Shown piece by piece: positions 28,314-36,244 of a DNA stretch of 64,000 nt. The position numbers and the translations under genes are program-made. The notes beneath the pieces are model-generated. The model did no database searches. It had not been told where the DNA came from and was given only the letters and a program-made list of their open reading frames with translations. Within the stretch, counting starts at the first letter, position 1; every line of letters begins with the position of its first letter. This DNA comes from JBDFMH01 sp047238125 (GTDB taxonomy: Bacteria; Pseudomonadota; Alphaproteobacteria; Sphingomonadales; Sphingomonadaceae). Where the stretch lies: assembly GCF_047238125.1 (NCBI RefSeq), contig NZ_JBDFMH010000001.1, forward strand, positions 1,116,001 to 1,180,000. Direction: 5' to 3'.

Positions 28314-29027
28314 TCAGACCGGCTTGGCGCAGGGCGTCAGGCTCAGCCGCTGGAAGTCGTCGCGCAGCAGCGTCGCGAGACCGGTCAGCGCCTGCGTGAT
28401 ATCGGGAATGAACTTGCCGCCGTTGGATGCATAATCGGCCGGGAAATTGTCGTTGTAGGTCGGCTGGATGTTCTGGGAAATCAGCGCCGTCGCGATCGCG
28501 GGATTACCCATCGCGTCGACGTTCACATAATCCGACACGGCATTGGTGCGGAACGCGAATCCGCTGCCGGTACCCTCGGGCACCACCTGATCCCAAGCGG
28601 CGGCGACATAGGGGAATTCCGTCAGGAAAGGCTTGTCGTTGGCCGCCGGGTTCAGCGCCAGTTTGGCCAGAACATCAAGATCGTGGCGCGAAAGATCGAT
28701 GAATAGATAGGCCAGCGTGATATCGATGACCGGGTCCTGGAGTCTCCGTCCGTTCGGGAAGCCCGGCGCGCGATCCCATTCGAACCGCACCGAATCGCGT
28801 GCGAGCGAGGTCCGGACCGATACGCCCGGCAGGATCTGCTGGTTCATGCAGGTCTCGACGCTCAGCGAAGTGCCGGTCTGCCCGCCGCCGCTGTTGTTCG
28901 TCATGTTGTTCGTGCTGTTGTTGGCGGACTCGCCGCCTCCGCCACCGCCGCCACCACCGCCGCCGGACGTGCAGCCCGCCAGCGCCACGAAGGCCATCGC
29001 CATGCCGGCCATGATGATTCTGTTCAT
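28314..29027 (-). CDS. DUF4331-type lipoprotein with polyglycine tract
   Basis: 237 aa from the ATG at 29027, with GGGG eight bases upstream; a GTG at 29033 overlaps the preceding stop and would add two residues. Lipobox AGC (VALAGCTSG), then eleven consecutive Gly codons (28932-28964) and an Asn/Thr/Ser-rich linker. The folded part reads SVETCMNQQILPGVSVRTSL, PGFPNGRRLQDPVIDITLAY and TALISQNIQPTYNDNFPADY, matching the C-terminal half of DUF4331 proteins. Together with the next gene upstream it looks like a DUF4331 protein split in two. Function unknown. Confidence 0.82.
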   Translation of the reverse strand: MNRIIMAGMAMAFVALAGCTSGGGGGGGGGGGESANNSTNNMTNNSGGGQTGTSLSVETCMNQQILPGVSVRTSLARDSVRFEWDRAPGFPNGRRLQDPVIDITLAYLFIDLSRHDLDVLAKLALNPAANDKPFLTEFPYVAAAWDQVVPEGTGSGFAFRTNAVSDYVNVDAMGNPAIATALISQNIQPTYNDNFPADYASNGGKFIPDITQALTGLATLLRDDFQRLSLTPCAKPV

Positions 29028-29029
29028 GC

Positions 29030-29683
29030 TCACAGCCCCGCCCTTACGCGCGCAGAATGGACCGACACCTGCAGCGGATTGTTGCCGTTGCGGATCGCCG
29101 ACTGCGGAAATTCAAGGATGATCATCGTGTCGTTCGTTCGTGCGAAGAAGTCACGATCCGAACGGAAGCGCAGATCGCCCGCCACCCGCGTGTCGGAAAG
29201 CCCCTGCGAATTGAAGAAGAAGGGATCGTCGTAGAGGCCGGCGACGACCTTTGCCGTTCCGCTCGTCAGCGTCTTCTGCACCGGCCCTTCCATCACGCCC
29301 GCAGCACCCGGCACATTCTTCAGCTGCACGCCCCAGTTGCCGTTGGCATCGCGCGCGAAGCGGATCTCGATCGTCACTTCGATCGTCAGGGGATCGGCAT
29401 CGTTCGAGATCAGGATGGTATAGAGCGCGTCCCGGTCATAGACGCCTGGTCGCGTCGAGATGCCGGGCCCGGCGAAACTGTCGACCAGCACCAGCTTGTC
29501 CCCCACCGGGAACACATAGATGTCGGCGATGTCGTTGGCCTTGTCGGCCGCGCCGGTATTCACCCGCGATCCCGGCTCGTTATGATCGGCGGCGCTCGCC
29601 TGCCGATCGGCCAGCAGCAGGCCCCCGCCCGCTGCCGTAGCCAATGCGACCATCGCGGCCGCCAGCGTCTTCATGCGTTGCAT
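29030..29683 (-). CDS. DUF4331-family exported protein
   Basis: 217 aa from the ATG at 29683, with GGGG five bases upstream. Signal peptide (TLAAAMVALATAAGGGLLLA) cleaved around SASA, then the DUF4331 N-terminal signature ADHNEPGSRVNTGAADKAND and IADIYVFPVGDKLVLVDSFA. Later: YDRDALYTILISNDADP and DRDFFARTNDTMIILEFP. DUF4331 proteins form a beta-rich periplasmic fold of unknown function. First gene of the four-gene operon, which precedes the TPR and HupE-like genes. Confidence 0.87.
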   Translation of the reverse strand: MQRMKTLAAAMVALATAAGGGLLLADRQASAADHNEPGSRVNTGAADKANDIADIYVFPVGDKLVLVDSFAGPGISTRPGVYDRDALYTILISNDADPLTIEVTIEIRFARDANGNWGVQLKNVPGAAGVMEGPVQKTLTSGTAKVVAGLYDDPFFFNSQGLSDTRVAGDLRFRSDRDFFARTNDTMIILEFPQSAIRNGNNPLQVSVHSARVRAGL

Positions 29684-29750
29684 CGTCACCCCACGCGCTT
29701 CGGCATCCGCCAAACGACGAATGACCTAATCCCTGTTTGCGCGACCGGAT

Positions 29751-29764
29751 GTGCTTGTTTGCAC
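29751..29764. promoter_or_regulatory. Possible operator before the DUF4331 operon
   Basis: GTGC-TTGTTT-GCAC is a 4-bp inverted repeat with a six-base spacer, 68 bp upstream of the first DUF4331 start. On the minus strand GCAAACA occurs within it and again about 20 bp on (GCGCAAACAGGG). Weak evidence for a regulator site. Confidence 0.3.
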
Positions 29765-29820
29765 AGTCTAGACCCGTCGGTCCGACATCGGAAGCGGATT
29801 CGACTTGAGGGGGGTGAAGT

Positions 29821-31227
29821 TCAGCCCTCGAGCTGACGGATCAGCAGCCGGACATCCATGTCCAGCTCTGCATCCTGCTGGCGCAATCGCTCGATCTGCT
29901 TGACGGCGTGGATCACGGTCGTGTGGTCCCGCCCGCCGAACCGGCGGCCGATCTCGGGCAACGAACGCGGCGTCAGCTGCTTGGCGAGATACATCGCCAC
30001 CTGCCGCGGCCGCGCCACTTCACGCGCGCGCCGGGCGGAGCTCATTTCCGCCTGGCGGATGCGGTAATGGTCGCACACGCGGCGCTGGATCTCGTCGATA
30101 GTGATCCGGCGCTGGTTGGCGCGCAGCAGATCGGCCAGCGTCTCGGTTGCGAAATCCATGTCGATCCCACGCCCCTGCAGCGTGGCATAGGCGACGACGC
30201 GGTTCAGCGCCCCTTCCAGCTCGCGCACATTGGCGCTGATCCGCTTGGCCAGAAACATCGCGACATCGTCGGGCACCCGCGCACCCGGCATCTGCTCCAG
30301 CTTCTTGTGGACGATGTTGAAACGCAGCTCGAAATCGGCCGGGTTCACGTCGGCCACCAGCCCCCATGACAGGCGAGAGAGGATCCGGCTTTCGATCCCG
30401 TCCAGATCCTGCGGGCTGCGATCGGCGGTGATCACCAGCCGCTTTCCCGCGGTGATGATCTCGTTCATCGTGTGGAAGAATTCCTCCTGCGTGGAATCCT
30501 TGCCGGCGATGAACTGGACATCGTCGATCATCAGCAGGTCGGCGGAGCGCAGCCGCGTCTTGAAGCTGTACGTGTCCTTGGCGCGCATCGCGGCCACGAA
30601 TTCGAACATGAACTTCTCGGCCGACATGTAGATCACCTTGGCGCCCGGCCGGGCGGCGAGGAAATCATGGCCGATCGCGTGCATCAGGTGGGTCTTGCCG
30701 AGCCCGGTGCCGCCATGCAGGAATAGCGGGTTGAAGCCGAGCGGACCACCGCCCGCCAGCGTGCGTGCCGCATTGTATGCGACTTCATTGGCCTTGCCGA
30801 CAACGAACGATTCGAACGTGTAGCGCGGCTCCAGCGGCGTCGATCCGGCCGCTGGCGCGATCGGCTCGGCAACGGTTGCGACAATCGCGGGCTCGGGCTC
30901 GGGCGCCGCTTCGGCCAACGTCGTGGTGCGGGCCGCCCCCTCGCCGGTCACGATCGCGACATGCCGCACGAACGGCAGCGCCGCGCGCCACGCGGCCAGC
31001 AGCTGCTCCGAAAAATGGGTGGTGACCCAGTTCGCCATGAAATCGGACGGCGCAGCCAGCGTCACGACACCGGCCACATCGTCGCAGCCCGCGATTGCCA
31101 GCGGCTTCAGCCATCCGTCGAAGGTGCGCGCACCGCAGGCGCGGCGCAGCGTATCGCGCACGCTGCTCCAGGCAGCGTCTGCTGGCGACATGTCCTGCAG
31201 CCTCTCCTCCGTCTCTCTCGCGACCAT
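29821..31227 (-). CDS. dnaA: Chromosomal replication initiator DnaA
   Basis: 468 aa. Domain I about 15-95, a short domain II, AAA+ domain III from about 135 (YTFESFVVGKANEVAYNAAR), Walker A GGTGLGKTH near 172-180, Walker B LLMIDDVQF and sensor ITADRSP. Domain IV (370-468) has the DNA-binding signature FGGRDHTTVIHAVKQIE. It binds DnaA boxes at oriC and opens the duplex. An internal ATG at 31191 (MSPADAAW) is a reasonable alternative start because GAGAGG lies upstream. Upstream lies rpsT on the same strand, an arrangement common in alphaproteobacteria. Confidence 0.97.
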   Translation of the reverse strand: MVARETEERLQDMSPADAAWSSVRDTLRRACGARTFDGWLKPLAIAGCDDVAGVVTLAAPSDFMANWVTTHFSEQLLAAWRAALPFVRHVAIVTGEGAARTTTLAEAAPEPEPAIVATVAEPIAPAAGSTPLEPRYTFESFVVGKANEVAYNAARTLAGGGPLGFNPLFLHGGTGLGKTHLMHAIGHDFLAARPGAKVIYMSAEKFMFEFVAAMRAKDTYSFKTRLRSADLLMIDDVQFIAGKDSTQEEFFHTMNEIITAGKRLVITADRSPQDLDGIESRILSRLSWGLVADVNPADFELRFNIVHKKLEQMPGARVPDDVAMFLAKRISANVRELEGALNRVVAYATLQGRGIDMDFATETLADLLRANQRRITIDEIQRRVCDHYRIRQAEMSSARRAREVARPRQVAMYLAKQLTPRSLPEIGRRFGGRDHTTVIHAVKQIERLRQQDAELDMDVRLLIRQLEG

Positions 31228-31595
31228 TTTTTCCCGTCCGCCCCACGCAACAGGCTACCCTCCGTCCCGGGTACCCCCGGTCCGTGGCTGAAAATCCAAC
31301 AGCGCGCAGCGAAGTCCCCCCTCGCCGCCCCTTGGCTCGATTACCCGGTGAAACCGCTTCCGAGATTCGTCGGGGCGGCGCTGGGAGGGCCGTTAAAGAC
31401 AATGCAGCGGGTCTGATCAAGGCCCCGAATTTTCACAATCGCGAAATATTGCGGCTTGACAGCCGCTTGCGCGGAAAACCCCCAACCCCGGCTTAAGTGA
31501 CTGTAATCGTTCAAGACTTTCGAGACTGCTGTTTATGACGATTTTACGAATCGCGGATTTCCGCGGGGTGCCGGGCGTTGCGTAACCCGCACGCG
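31228..31595. other. dnaA upstream region (rpsT-dnaA gap)
   Basis: 368 bp with no coding signal. It must hold the dnaA promoter. It contains a perfect inverted repeat GCGGCT-TGAC-AGCCGC at 31451-31466, a second short one CGCGGA-TTT-CCGCG near 31552, and GANTC methylation sites (GATTC near 31355, GAATC near 31547) that CcrM would modify. I see no TTATCCACA-type DnaA boxes, so this is not an obvious origin. Confidence 0.5.
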
Positions 31596-31626
31596 AAAAC
31601 GCCCGCCGGATCAGGTCCGGCGGGCG
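31596..31626 (-). terminator. Intrinsic terminator of rpsT
   Basis: A perfect 11-bp stem CGCCCGCCGGA / TCCGGCGGGCG with a five-base loop is followed on the minus strand by TTTT, 28 bp after the rpsT stop. A classic Rho-independent terminator that separates rpsT from dnaA. Confidence 0.85.
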
Positions 31627-31653
31627 CTTCGAAATTTGCGACGAACCGAGCGA

Positions 31654-31917
31654 TCAGCCCAGCGCGGCGACCCGCTTGGTCAACCGCGAAATCTTGCGGG
31701 ACACCGTGTTCTTGTGGAGCACGCCCTTCGAAACGCCACGCGCCATTTCCGGCTGAGCGGCGACCAGCGCGGCAGCGGCAGCGCTCTTGTCGCCAGCGGC
31801 CAGCGCCGATTCGACCTTCTTCACGAAGGTGCGGATACGGCTGACACGCGCGCCATTGATCTCGGCGCGGCGGTCGTTGCGGCGGATGCGCTTCTTGGCT
31901 TGCGGCGTGTTCGCCAT
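31654..31917 (-). CDS. rpsT: 30S ribosomal protein S20
   Basis: 87 aa. MANTPQAKKRIRRNDRRAEI, then ARVSRIRTFVKKVESALAAG and MARGVSKGVLHKNTVSRKIS followed by RLTKRVAALG: full-length S20 with its basic helices. Binds 16S rRNA early in 30S assembly. GAGGA lies eight bases before the ATG. Own promoter upstream and terminator downstream. Confidence 0.98.
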   Translation of the reverse strand: MANTPQAKKRIRRNDRRAEINGARVSRIRTFVKKVESALAAGDKSAAAAALVAAQPEMARGVSKGVLHKNTVSRKISRLTKRVAALG

Positions 31918-31997
31918 TGATCGTCCTCGTTAAAGTCGAACTGATGTTGCTCGAATGGATTGGCGGCGACGGACGCATCCGTCACCGGAAGGCGCGC

Positions 31998-32026
31998 CCA
32001 CTACCCAAAACCCCCGTCTGCGTCAA
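31998..32026 (-). promoter_or_regulatory. Putative sigma-70 promoter of rpsT
   Basis: On the minus strand TTGACG (32026-32021) and TAGTGG (32003-31998) are separated by exactly 17 bp, about 80 bp upstream of the rpsT ATG. The -35 is strong and the -10 weak. Confidence 0.45.
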
Positions 32027-32039
32027 CCGCCTGCGCCAC

Positions 32040-32855
32040 TCAGCGCTGGCAGGCCGGGCAGTAGAATGTCGATCGTCCGCCTTCGGCGACACGCTTGACG
32101 ATGCCCCGACCACACGGACAGGCTTCGCCCTCACGGCCATAGACGCGGAACTGTTTCGAGAAATAGCCGAGCTCGCCATCGGGCCGCGCATAATCGCGCA
32201 GCGTCGATCCACCGGCCTCGATCGCGGCCATCAGCACGTCGTGCACCGCCACCACAAGCGCCTCGAGCCGCGCCCGCGCGATCCGCCCGCCCGCGCGGGA
32301 CGGCGCGATCCGCGCCATGTTGAGTGCCTCGCAAACATAGATGTTGCCCAGCCCGGCCACGATCCGCTGATCGAGCAGCAAGGCCTTGATCGGCGCGGAT
32401 CGGCCCGCCAGCCGCTCGGAGAGATAGGCGCCGGTAAAATCGGCACCCAGCGGTTCCGGCCCCAGCGCCATGAAGGCAGGGAATGAGGCCAGCGCCAGCG
32501 TCGGCACCAAGTCCAGCGATCCGAACCGGCGCGGATCGTTCAGCGCGAGCAGCCGCGCATCGGACGTCTCGATCACCAGATGGTCGTGCAGGCCGATCTC
32601 GGTCGGGTCGACTCGCCAGCGCCCGGACATGCCGAGATGGAAGATCAGCGTGTCGCCGCGATCGGTATCGATCAGCCCATATTTGGCGCGCCGCGACAGG
32701 CCAGTCACCATCGCCCCCGTCAGCCGCTGGCGCAGATCGACGGGGATCGGGCGGCGGATATCCGCGCGGCGCGGATCGACCCGGCTCAGCGTGCGCCCGG
32801 TCAGCACCGGGGCCAGCCCGCGCACGGTGGTTTCGACCTCGGGAAGCTCGGGCAT
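32040..32855 (-). CDS. mutM: Formamidopyrimidine-DNA glycosylase
   Basis: 271 aa. The start must be the ATG at 32855 because the mature enzyme needs Pro2 and Glu3 (MPELPEVETTVRGL). A TTG six bases earlier is in frame but would bury them. Other motifs: RRAKYGL with the catalytic Lys, HLGMSGRW, NIYVCEAL and the zinc finger Cys-X-Cys...Cys-X2-Cys at the C-terminus (CPCGRG and YCPACQR). Removes 8-oxoguanine and formamidopyrimidines and nicks the strand. Divergent from ubiE, 47 bp apart. Confidence 0.97.
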   Translation of the reverse strand: MPELPEVETTVRGLAPVLTGRTLSRVDPRRADIRRPIPVDLRQRLTGAMVTGLSRRAKYGLIDTDRGDTLIFHLGMSGRWRVDPTEIGLHDHLVIETSDARLLALNDPRRFGSLDLVPTLALASFPAFMALGPEPLGADFTGAYLSERLAGRSAPIKALLLDQRIVAGLGNIYVCEALNMARIAPSRAGGRIARARLEALVVAVHDVLMAAIEAGGSTLRDYARPDGELGYFSKQFRVYGREGEACPCGRGIVKRVAEGGRSTFYCPACQR

Positions 32856-32902
32856 GGCCAAGCCGCTAGCGGCGCCCGCCTCCGTTGGCTAGAGCCGTGG
32901 CC

Positions 32903-33634
32903 ATGACCGATACCGTCTCCTTCGGCTATGCCGACGTCACCCCCGCCGAGAAGACCGAGAAGGTGGGCGAGGTCTTCCGCTCGGTCGCCGCCAGATATGA
33001 TCTGATGAACGATGCCATGTCGGGCGGCATGCATCGGCTGTGGAAGGATCGGTTCGTGCGGCGGGTGAAGCCGCGGGCCGGCGAGTCGATCCTCGACGTG
33101 GCGGGCGGCACCGGCGACATCGCGTTCCGCATGGCGAAATCGGGTGCGCAGATCACGGTGACTGACATCAATCCCGCCATGCTCGAAGTCGGCATGGAAC
33201 GGGCGGCGAAACGCGGCATCGACGGGCTGGTCTGGGGCGAGGAGAATGCCGAGACACTGTCCTTCTCGGACCGCCGGTTCGATGCCTACACGATCGCGTT
33301 CGGCATCCGGAACGTGACCGACATTCCGGCCGCGCTTCGCGAAGCGCACCGCGTGCTGAAATATGGCGGCCGCTTCTTCTGCCTCGAATTCTCCACCACG
33401 CTGTGGCCGGGCTTTGCCGAAGCCTATGATGCCTATTCGCATCGCATCGTGCCGCAGCTGGGCAAGCTTCTGGCCAACGATGCCGAAAGCTATCGCTACC
33501 TCGTCGAATCGATCCGCCGCTTCCCGGATATGGAACGCTTCAAGACGATGATCGCCGCCGCCGGCTTCCAGCGCGTGTCGGTCGAACCGCTGCTCGGCGG
33601 TCTGGTCGCGATCCATTCGGGCTGGAAGGTCTGA
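32903..33634 (+). CDS. ubiE: Ubiquinone/menaquinone biosynthesis C-methyltransferase UbiE
   Basis: 243 aa from the ATG at 32903. UbiE/COQ5 signatures: VFRSVAARYDLMNDAMSGGM followed by HRLWKD, SAM motif DVAGGTGDIAF near residue 64, and FGIRNVTDIPAALREAHRVL with GGRFFCLEF. It methylates the quinone ring in ubiquinone synthesis. Immediately precedes ubiB in the usual alphaproteobacterial order. Confidence 0.97.
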   Translation: MTDTVSFGYADVTPAEKTEKVGEVFRSVAARYDLMNDAMSGGMHRLWKDRFVRRVKPRAGESILDVAGGTGDIAFRMAKSGAQITVTDINPAMLEVGMERAAKRGIDGLVWGEENAETLSFSDRRFDAYTIAFGIRNVTDIPAALREAHRVLKYGGRFFCLEFSTTLWPGFAEAYDAYSHRIVPQLGKLLANDAESYRYLVESIRRFPDMERFKTMIAAAGFQRVSVEPLLGGLVAIHSGWKV

Positions 33635-33638
33635 CCGC

Positions 33639-35171
33639 TTGACCCACCCCGCCGTCCATCTGTTCCGCCTCCTCAATTGGGGGCGCACCCTGGCGCGGCA
33701 TGGCGCGCTGCAGGGAATCGAGCGCGATCCGATGACGCCGGCTGCGGTCCGCCGGCTGGCGCGGATCGCCCGGCTGGGCGCGCGTGTACCCGCCCGCCCC
33801 GCCTATGCCGACGCCTTCCAGGCGATCGGCCCGGCCGCGATCAAGCTGGGCCAGAGCCTCGCTACCCGCCCCGATCTGGTCGGCGAGGAAGCCGCGCACG
33901 ACCTGCTGCGCCTGCAGGATGCGCTACCGCCGCTGCCGTTCGACGCGGTGTGCGATCAGATGCGCGCGAGCCTCGGCAAGCCGATCGAAACACTGTTCGC
34001 CTCGATCGATCCGGTCGCGATCGGTGCCGCCTCGATCGCGCAGGTGCACCGTGCCGTCACCACCGATGGCCGCACCGTCGCGGTCAAGGTGCTGCGCCCG
34101 GGCGTCGAAGAGGAATTCGTCCGCGCGATCGATACCTATGAATGGGCGGCCGCCCAGATCGAGGCGATGGGCGGCGAAGCGGCGCGCCTGCGCCCCCGGC
34201 TGGTCATCGCCACGTTCAAGCGCTGGACGGCACGCGAACTCGATCTGCGGCGCGAAGGCGCCTCGGCCTCCGAACTGGCCGAACGGATGGAATCCGAACC
34301 CGATTTCATCGTCCCGGCGATCGACTGGCAGCGCACGTCGGGCAAGGTGCTGACGCTGGAATGGATCGACGGTATCAAGCTTTCGGATCGCGCCGCGCTG
34401 CTCGCCGCCGGCCACCATCCCGCGACGCTGGCCCACCGCCTCGTCCGTGCCTTCCTCCGCCAGGCGATCGCGGAAGGCTTCTTCCATGCCGATATGCACC
34501 AGGGCAATCTGTTCGCGCTGCCCGGCGATCGCATCGCCGCGATCGATTTCGGTATCATGGGGCGGATCGATCGGCGCGCGCGGCTGTGGCTGGCCGAGAT
34601 CCTCTACGGGCTGATCACCGGCAACTACAAGCGCGTCGCCGAAATCCACTTCGAGGCGCAATATGTGCCCGCCCACCATGATGTCGACGAGTTCGCGATC
34701 GCACTGCGCGCGGTGGGAGAGCCGATGCGCGGCCTGCCCGTCAAGGAGATGTCGGTCGGCGCGATGCTCGACGGGCTGTTCGCGATCACGCGCGATTTCG
34801 ACATGCAGGTCCAGCCGCATCTGCTTCTGCTGCAGAAGACGATGGTGATGGTCGAAGGTGTCGCGACCGCGCTCGACCCCGATATCAACATGTGGGAGAC
34901 GGCGGGTCCCTATGTGCAGGGCTGGATCCGCGACGAACTTGGTCCCGAGGCCTGGATCGCCGATCGGCTGGCGGCCGACGTCAAGACGTTGGCCCGCCTG
35001 CCCGAGCTGATCCGCCGGATCGAGGCGCGCTATCCTGCCCCCGGCGGCGCCCCGCCCCTGCCGCCGCTGCGCGAGGTCGAGGTCGTGCGGATCGGCGGCG
35101 GCTGGCGCTATGCGGCGGTCGCGCTGCTGGCGACGATCGCCGGCGCGGCCGGGATGTGGCTCATCGGCTGA
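33639..35171 (+). CDS. ubiB: UbiB, ABC1-type atypical kinase for ubiquinone synthesis
   Basis: 510 aa. ABC1/UbiB motifs: the KxGQ motif AIKLGQSLATRPDLV near residue 68, ASIAQVHRA, VAVKVLRPGVEEEF, the catalytic-loop HADMHQGNLF and the DFGIMGR metal-binding triplet. One or two C-terminal membrane helices (YAAVALLATIAGAAGMWLIG) anchor it. The start is a TTG at 33639, four bases after the ubiE stop; no other start fits better. Its end overlaps the convergent oxygenase gene by 11 bp. Confidence 0.94.
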   Translation: MTHPAVHLFRLLNWGRTLARHGALQGIERDPMTPAAVRRLARIARLGARVPARPAYADAFQAIGPAAIKLGQSLATRPDLVGEEAAHDLLRLQDALPPLPFDAVCDQMRASLGKPIETLFASIDPVAIGAASIAQVHRAVTTDGRTVAVKVLRPGVEEEFVRAIDTYEWAAAQIEAMGGEAARLRPRLVIATFKRWTARELDLRREGASASELAERMESEPDFIVPAIDWQRTSGKVLTLEWIDGIKLSDRAALLAAGHHPATLAHRLVRAFLRQAIAEGFFHADMHQGNLFALPGDRIAAIDFGIMGRIDRRARLWLAEILYGLITGNYKRVAEIHFEAQYVPAHHDVDEFAIALRAVGEPMRGLPVKEMSVGAMLDGLFAITRDFDMQVQPHLLLLQKTMVMVEGVATALDPDINMWETAGPYVQGWIRDELGPEAWIADRLAADVKTLARLPELIRRIEARYPAPGGAPPLPPLREVEVVRIGGGWRYAAVALLATIAGAAGMWLIG

Positions 35172-36173
35172 CGTCGCGCGGCCGCGCTTCGTGCGGCCCG
35201 AATCCGTCCTGCCCTGCCGGTCGCGCCCTGATCCAGCGGCTGGCGACGATCTTCGTGCCGGCGGTCACCGGCAGCCCCGCATGGCGCGCGGCCGGATCGG
35301 GCAGGCCATCGTCGCCGAGATTGCGGAACAGCAACGCATCCCCGATCCGTCCGCGCACCACCGGGCCCGGCGGCGCGAACCAGGTCTTGCCGCCTTCGTA
35401 ATCGTCGTTCAGCCACAGGATCAGCGTCGCGACCCGCGGATTGGCCATGCCGGGCACGGCATCGAGATGCGGCCGATATTCCTGCCCGGTTCGGTAGCGC
35501 AGGATCTGCAGCGGCTCGCCGCAATCCGCGTCGCTGCCGCTGGCCACGGCGATGCGACGGTTGATCGCGCGCACGAACGGCCATTCCGCCACGATCGGGA
35601 AGCCGGCCGTGTCCGATCGCCGGATCGGATCGGCGACGAATGCTGCCGTCCCTCGTGATAGATCAGCGCCGGCTTGAAGCGCCCTTCCGATAGTTCGATC
35701 AGCAGCGCGCATTCGTCGGCGCTCGCCAGACCGGGGATATAGACGACATCCGGTTTCGCAGACAGCGGGTGCGCCGCCGGCACGGTTATCGGTGCCCCCT
35801 CGCCGTCGAGAGACATTGCGGTGATCGCATCGCGTTGCCGCGCCGACAGCGGATCGATCGCGGCCATCCCGTCGATCAGCGCCAGCGCCGCCGGCCAGTC
35901 TGCCGCGCCGCCGATACCGCAGGCCACCAGCCCCGCATGGGTCCGCCCAGCGCCGATGTGGCCGGCGCGGGCCGCCTGTCCGATCAGGTCGCGCGCGCAC
36001 ACCGTATCGCGCACCAGCCAACGCCCTTCCAGGCACCAGAGCCCAAGCAGCAAAAGCGAGTCGACGTCCGCGGCGGCGCACCCCTCCTTCAGCAAACGCA
36101 GACCGTCTTCGGCGCGCCCTGCGGCTGCCAGCATCACCGCAGCCTGTGCGCGTGATCGTTCCCCCACGGCCAA
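35161..36173 (-). pseudogene. 2-oxoglutarate/Fe(II) oxygenase (prolyl 4-hydroxylase type), frameshifted
   Basis: Two reading frames together encode one protein. The first (from 36173) gives a helical, Sel1/TPR-like N-terminus (AQAAVMLAAAGRAEDGLRLL, then LIGQAARAGHIGAG) and the start of the oxygenase domain (VVYIPGLASADECALLIELS, FKPALIYHEG). The second continues with AAFVADPIRRSDTAGFPI, the iron-binding RPHLDAV, LILWLNDDYEGGKTWF, GDALLFRNL and the distal ARHAGLPVTAGTKIVASRWI. The junction is at the CCC run 35650-35652; one extra G on the coding strand there restores a continuous HEGTAAFVADP. Either a real one-base deletion or a homopolymer sequencing error. The TTG at 36173 is a weak start; GTG at 36167 is another. 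Confidence 0.85.
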
Positions 36174-36244
36174 GATGATGTCACGCCGGCGCGGATCGTG
36201 CCAGCCCTCGACAGACGGTCGCGCTTTGGGCAGGGATGCCCGCG

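Noticed and set aside
31454..31482. Perfect TTGACA as a plus-strand promoter
   Set aside because: No -10 at 16-18 bp (sequence is GC and C-rich), and both flanking genes read leftward.
31228..31595. Replication origin beside dnaA
   Set aside because: No cluster of DnaA boxes or AT-rich unwinding region was seen, and in alphaproteobacteria oriC is often away from dnaA.
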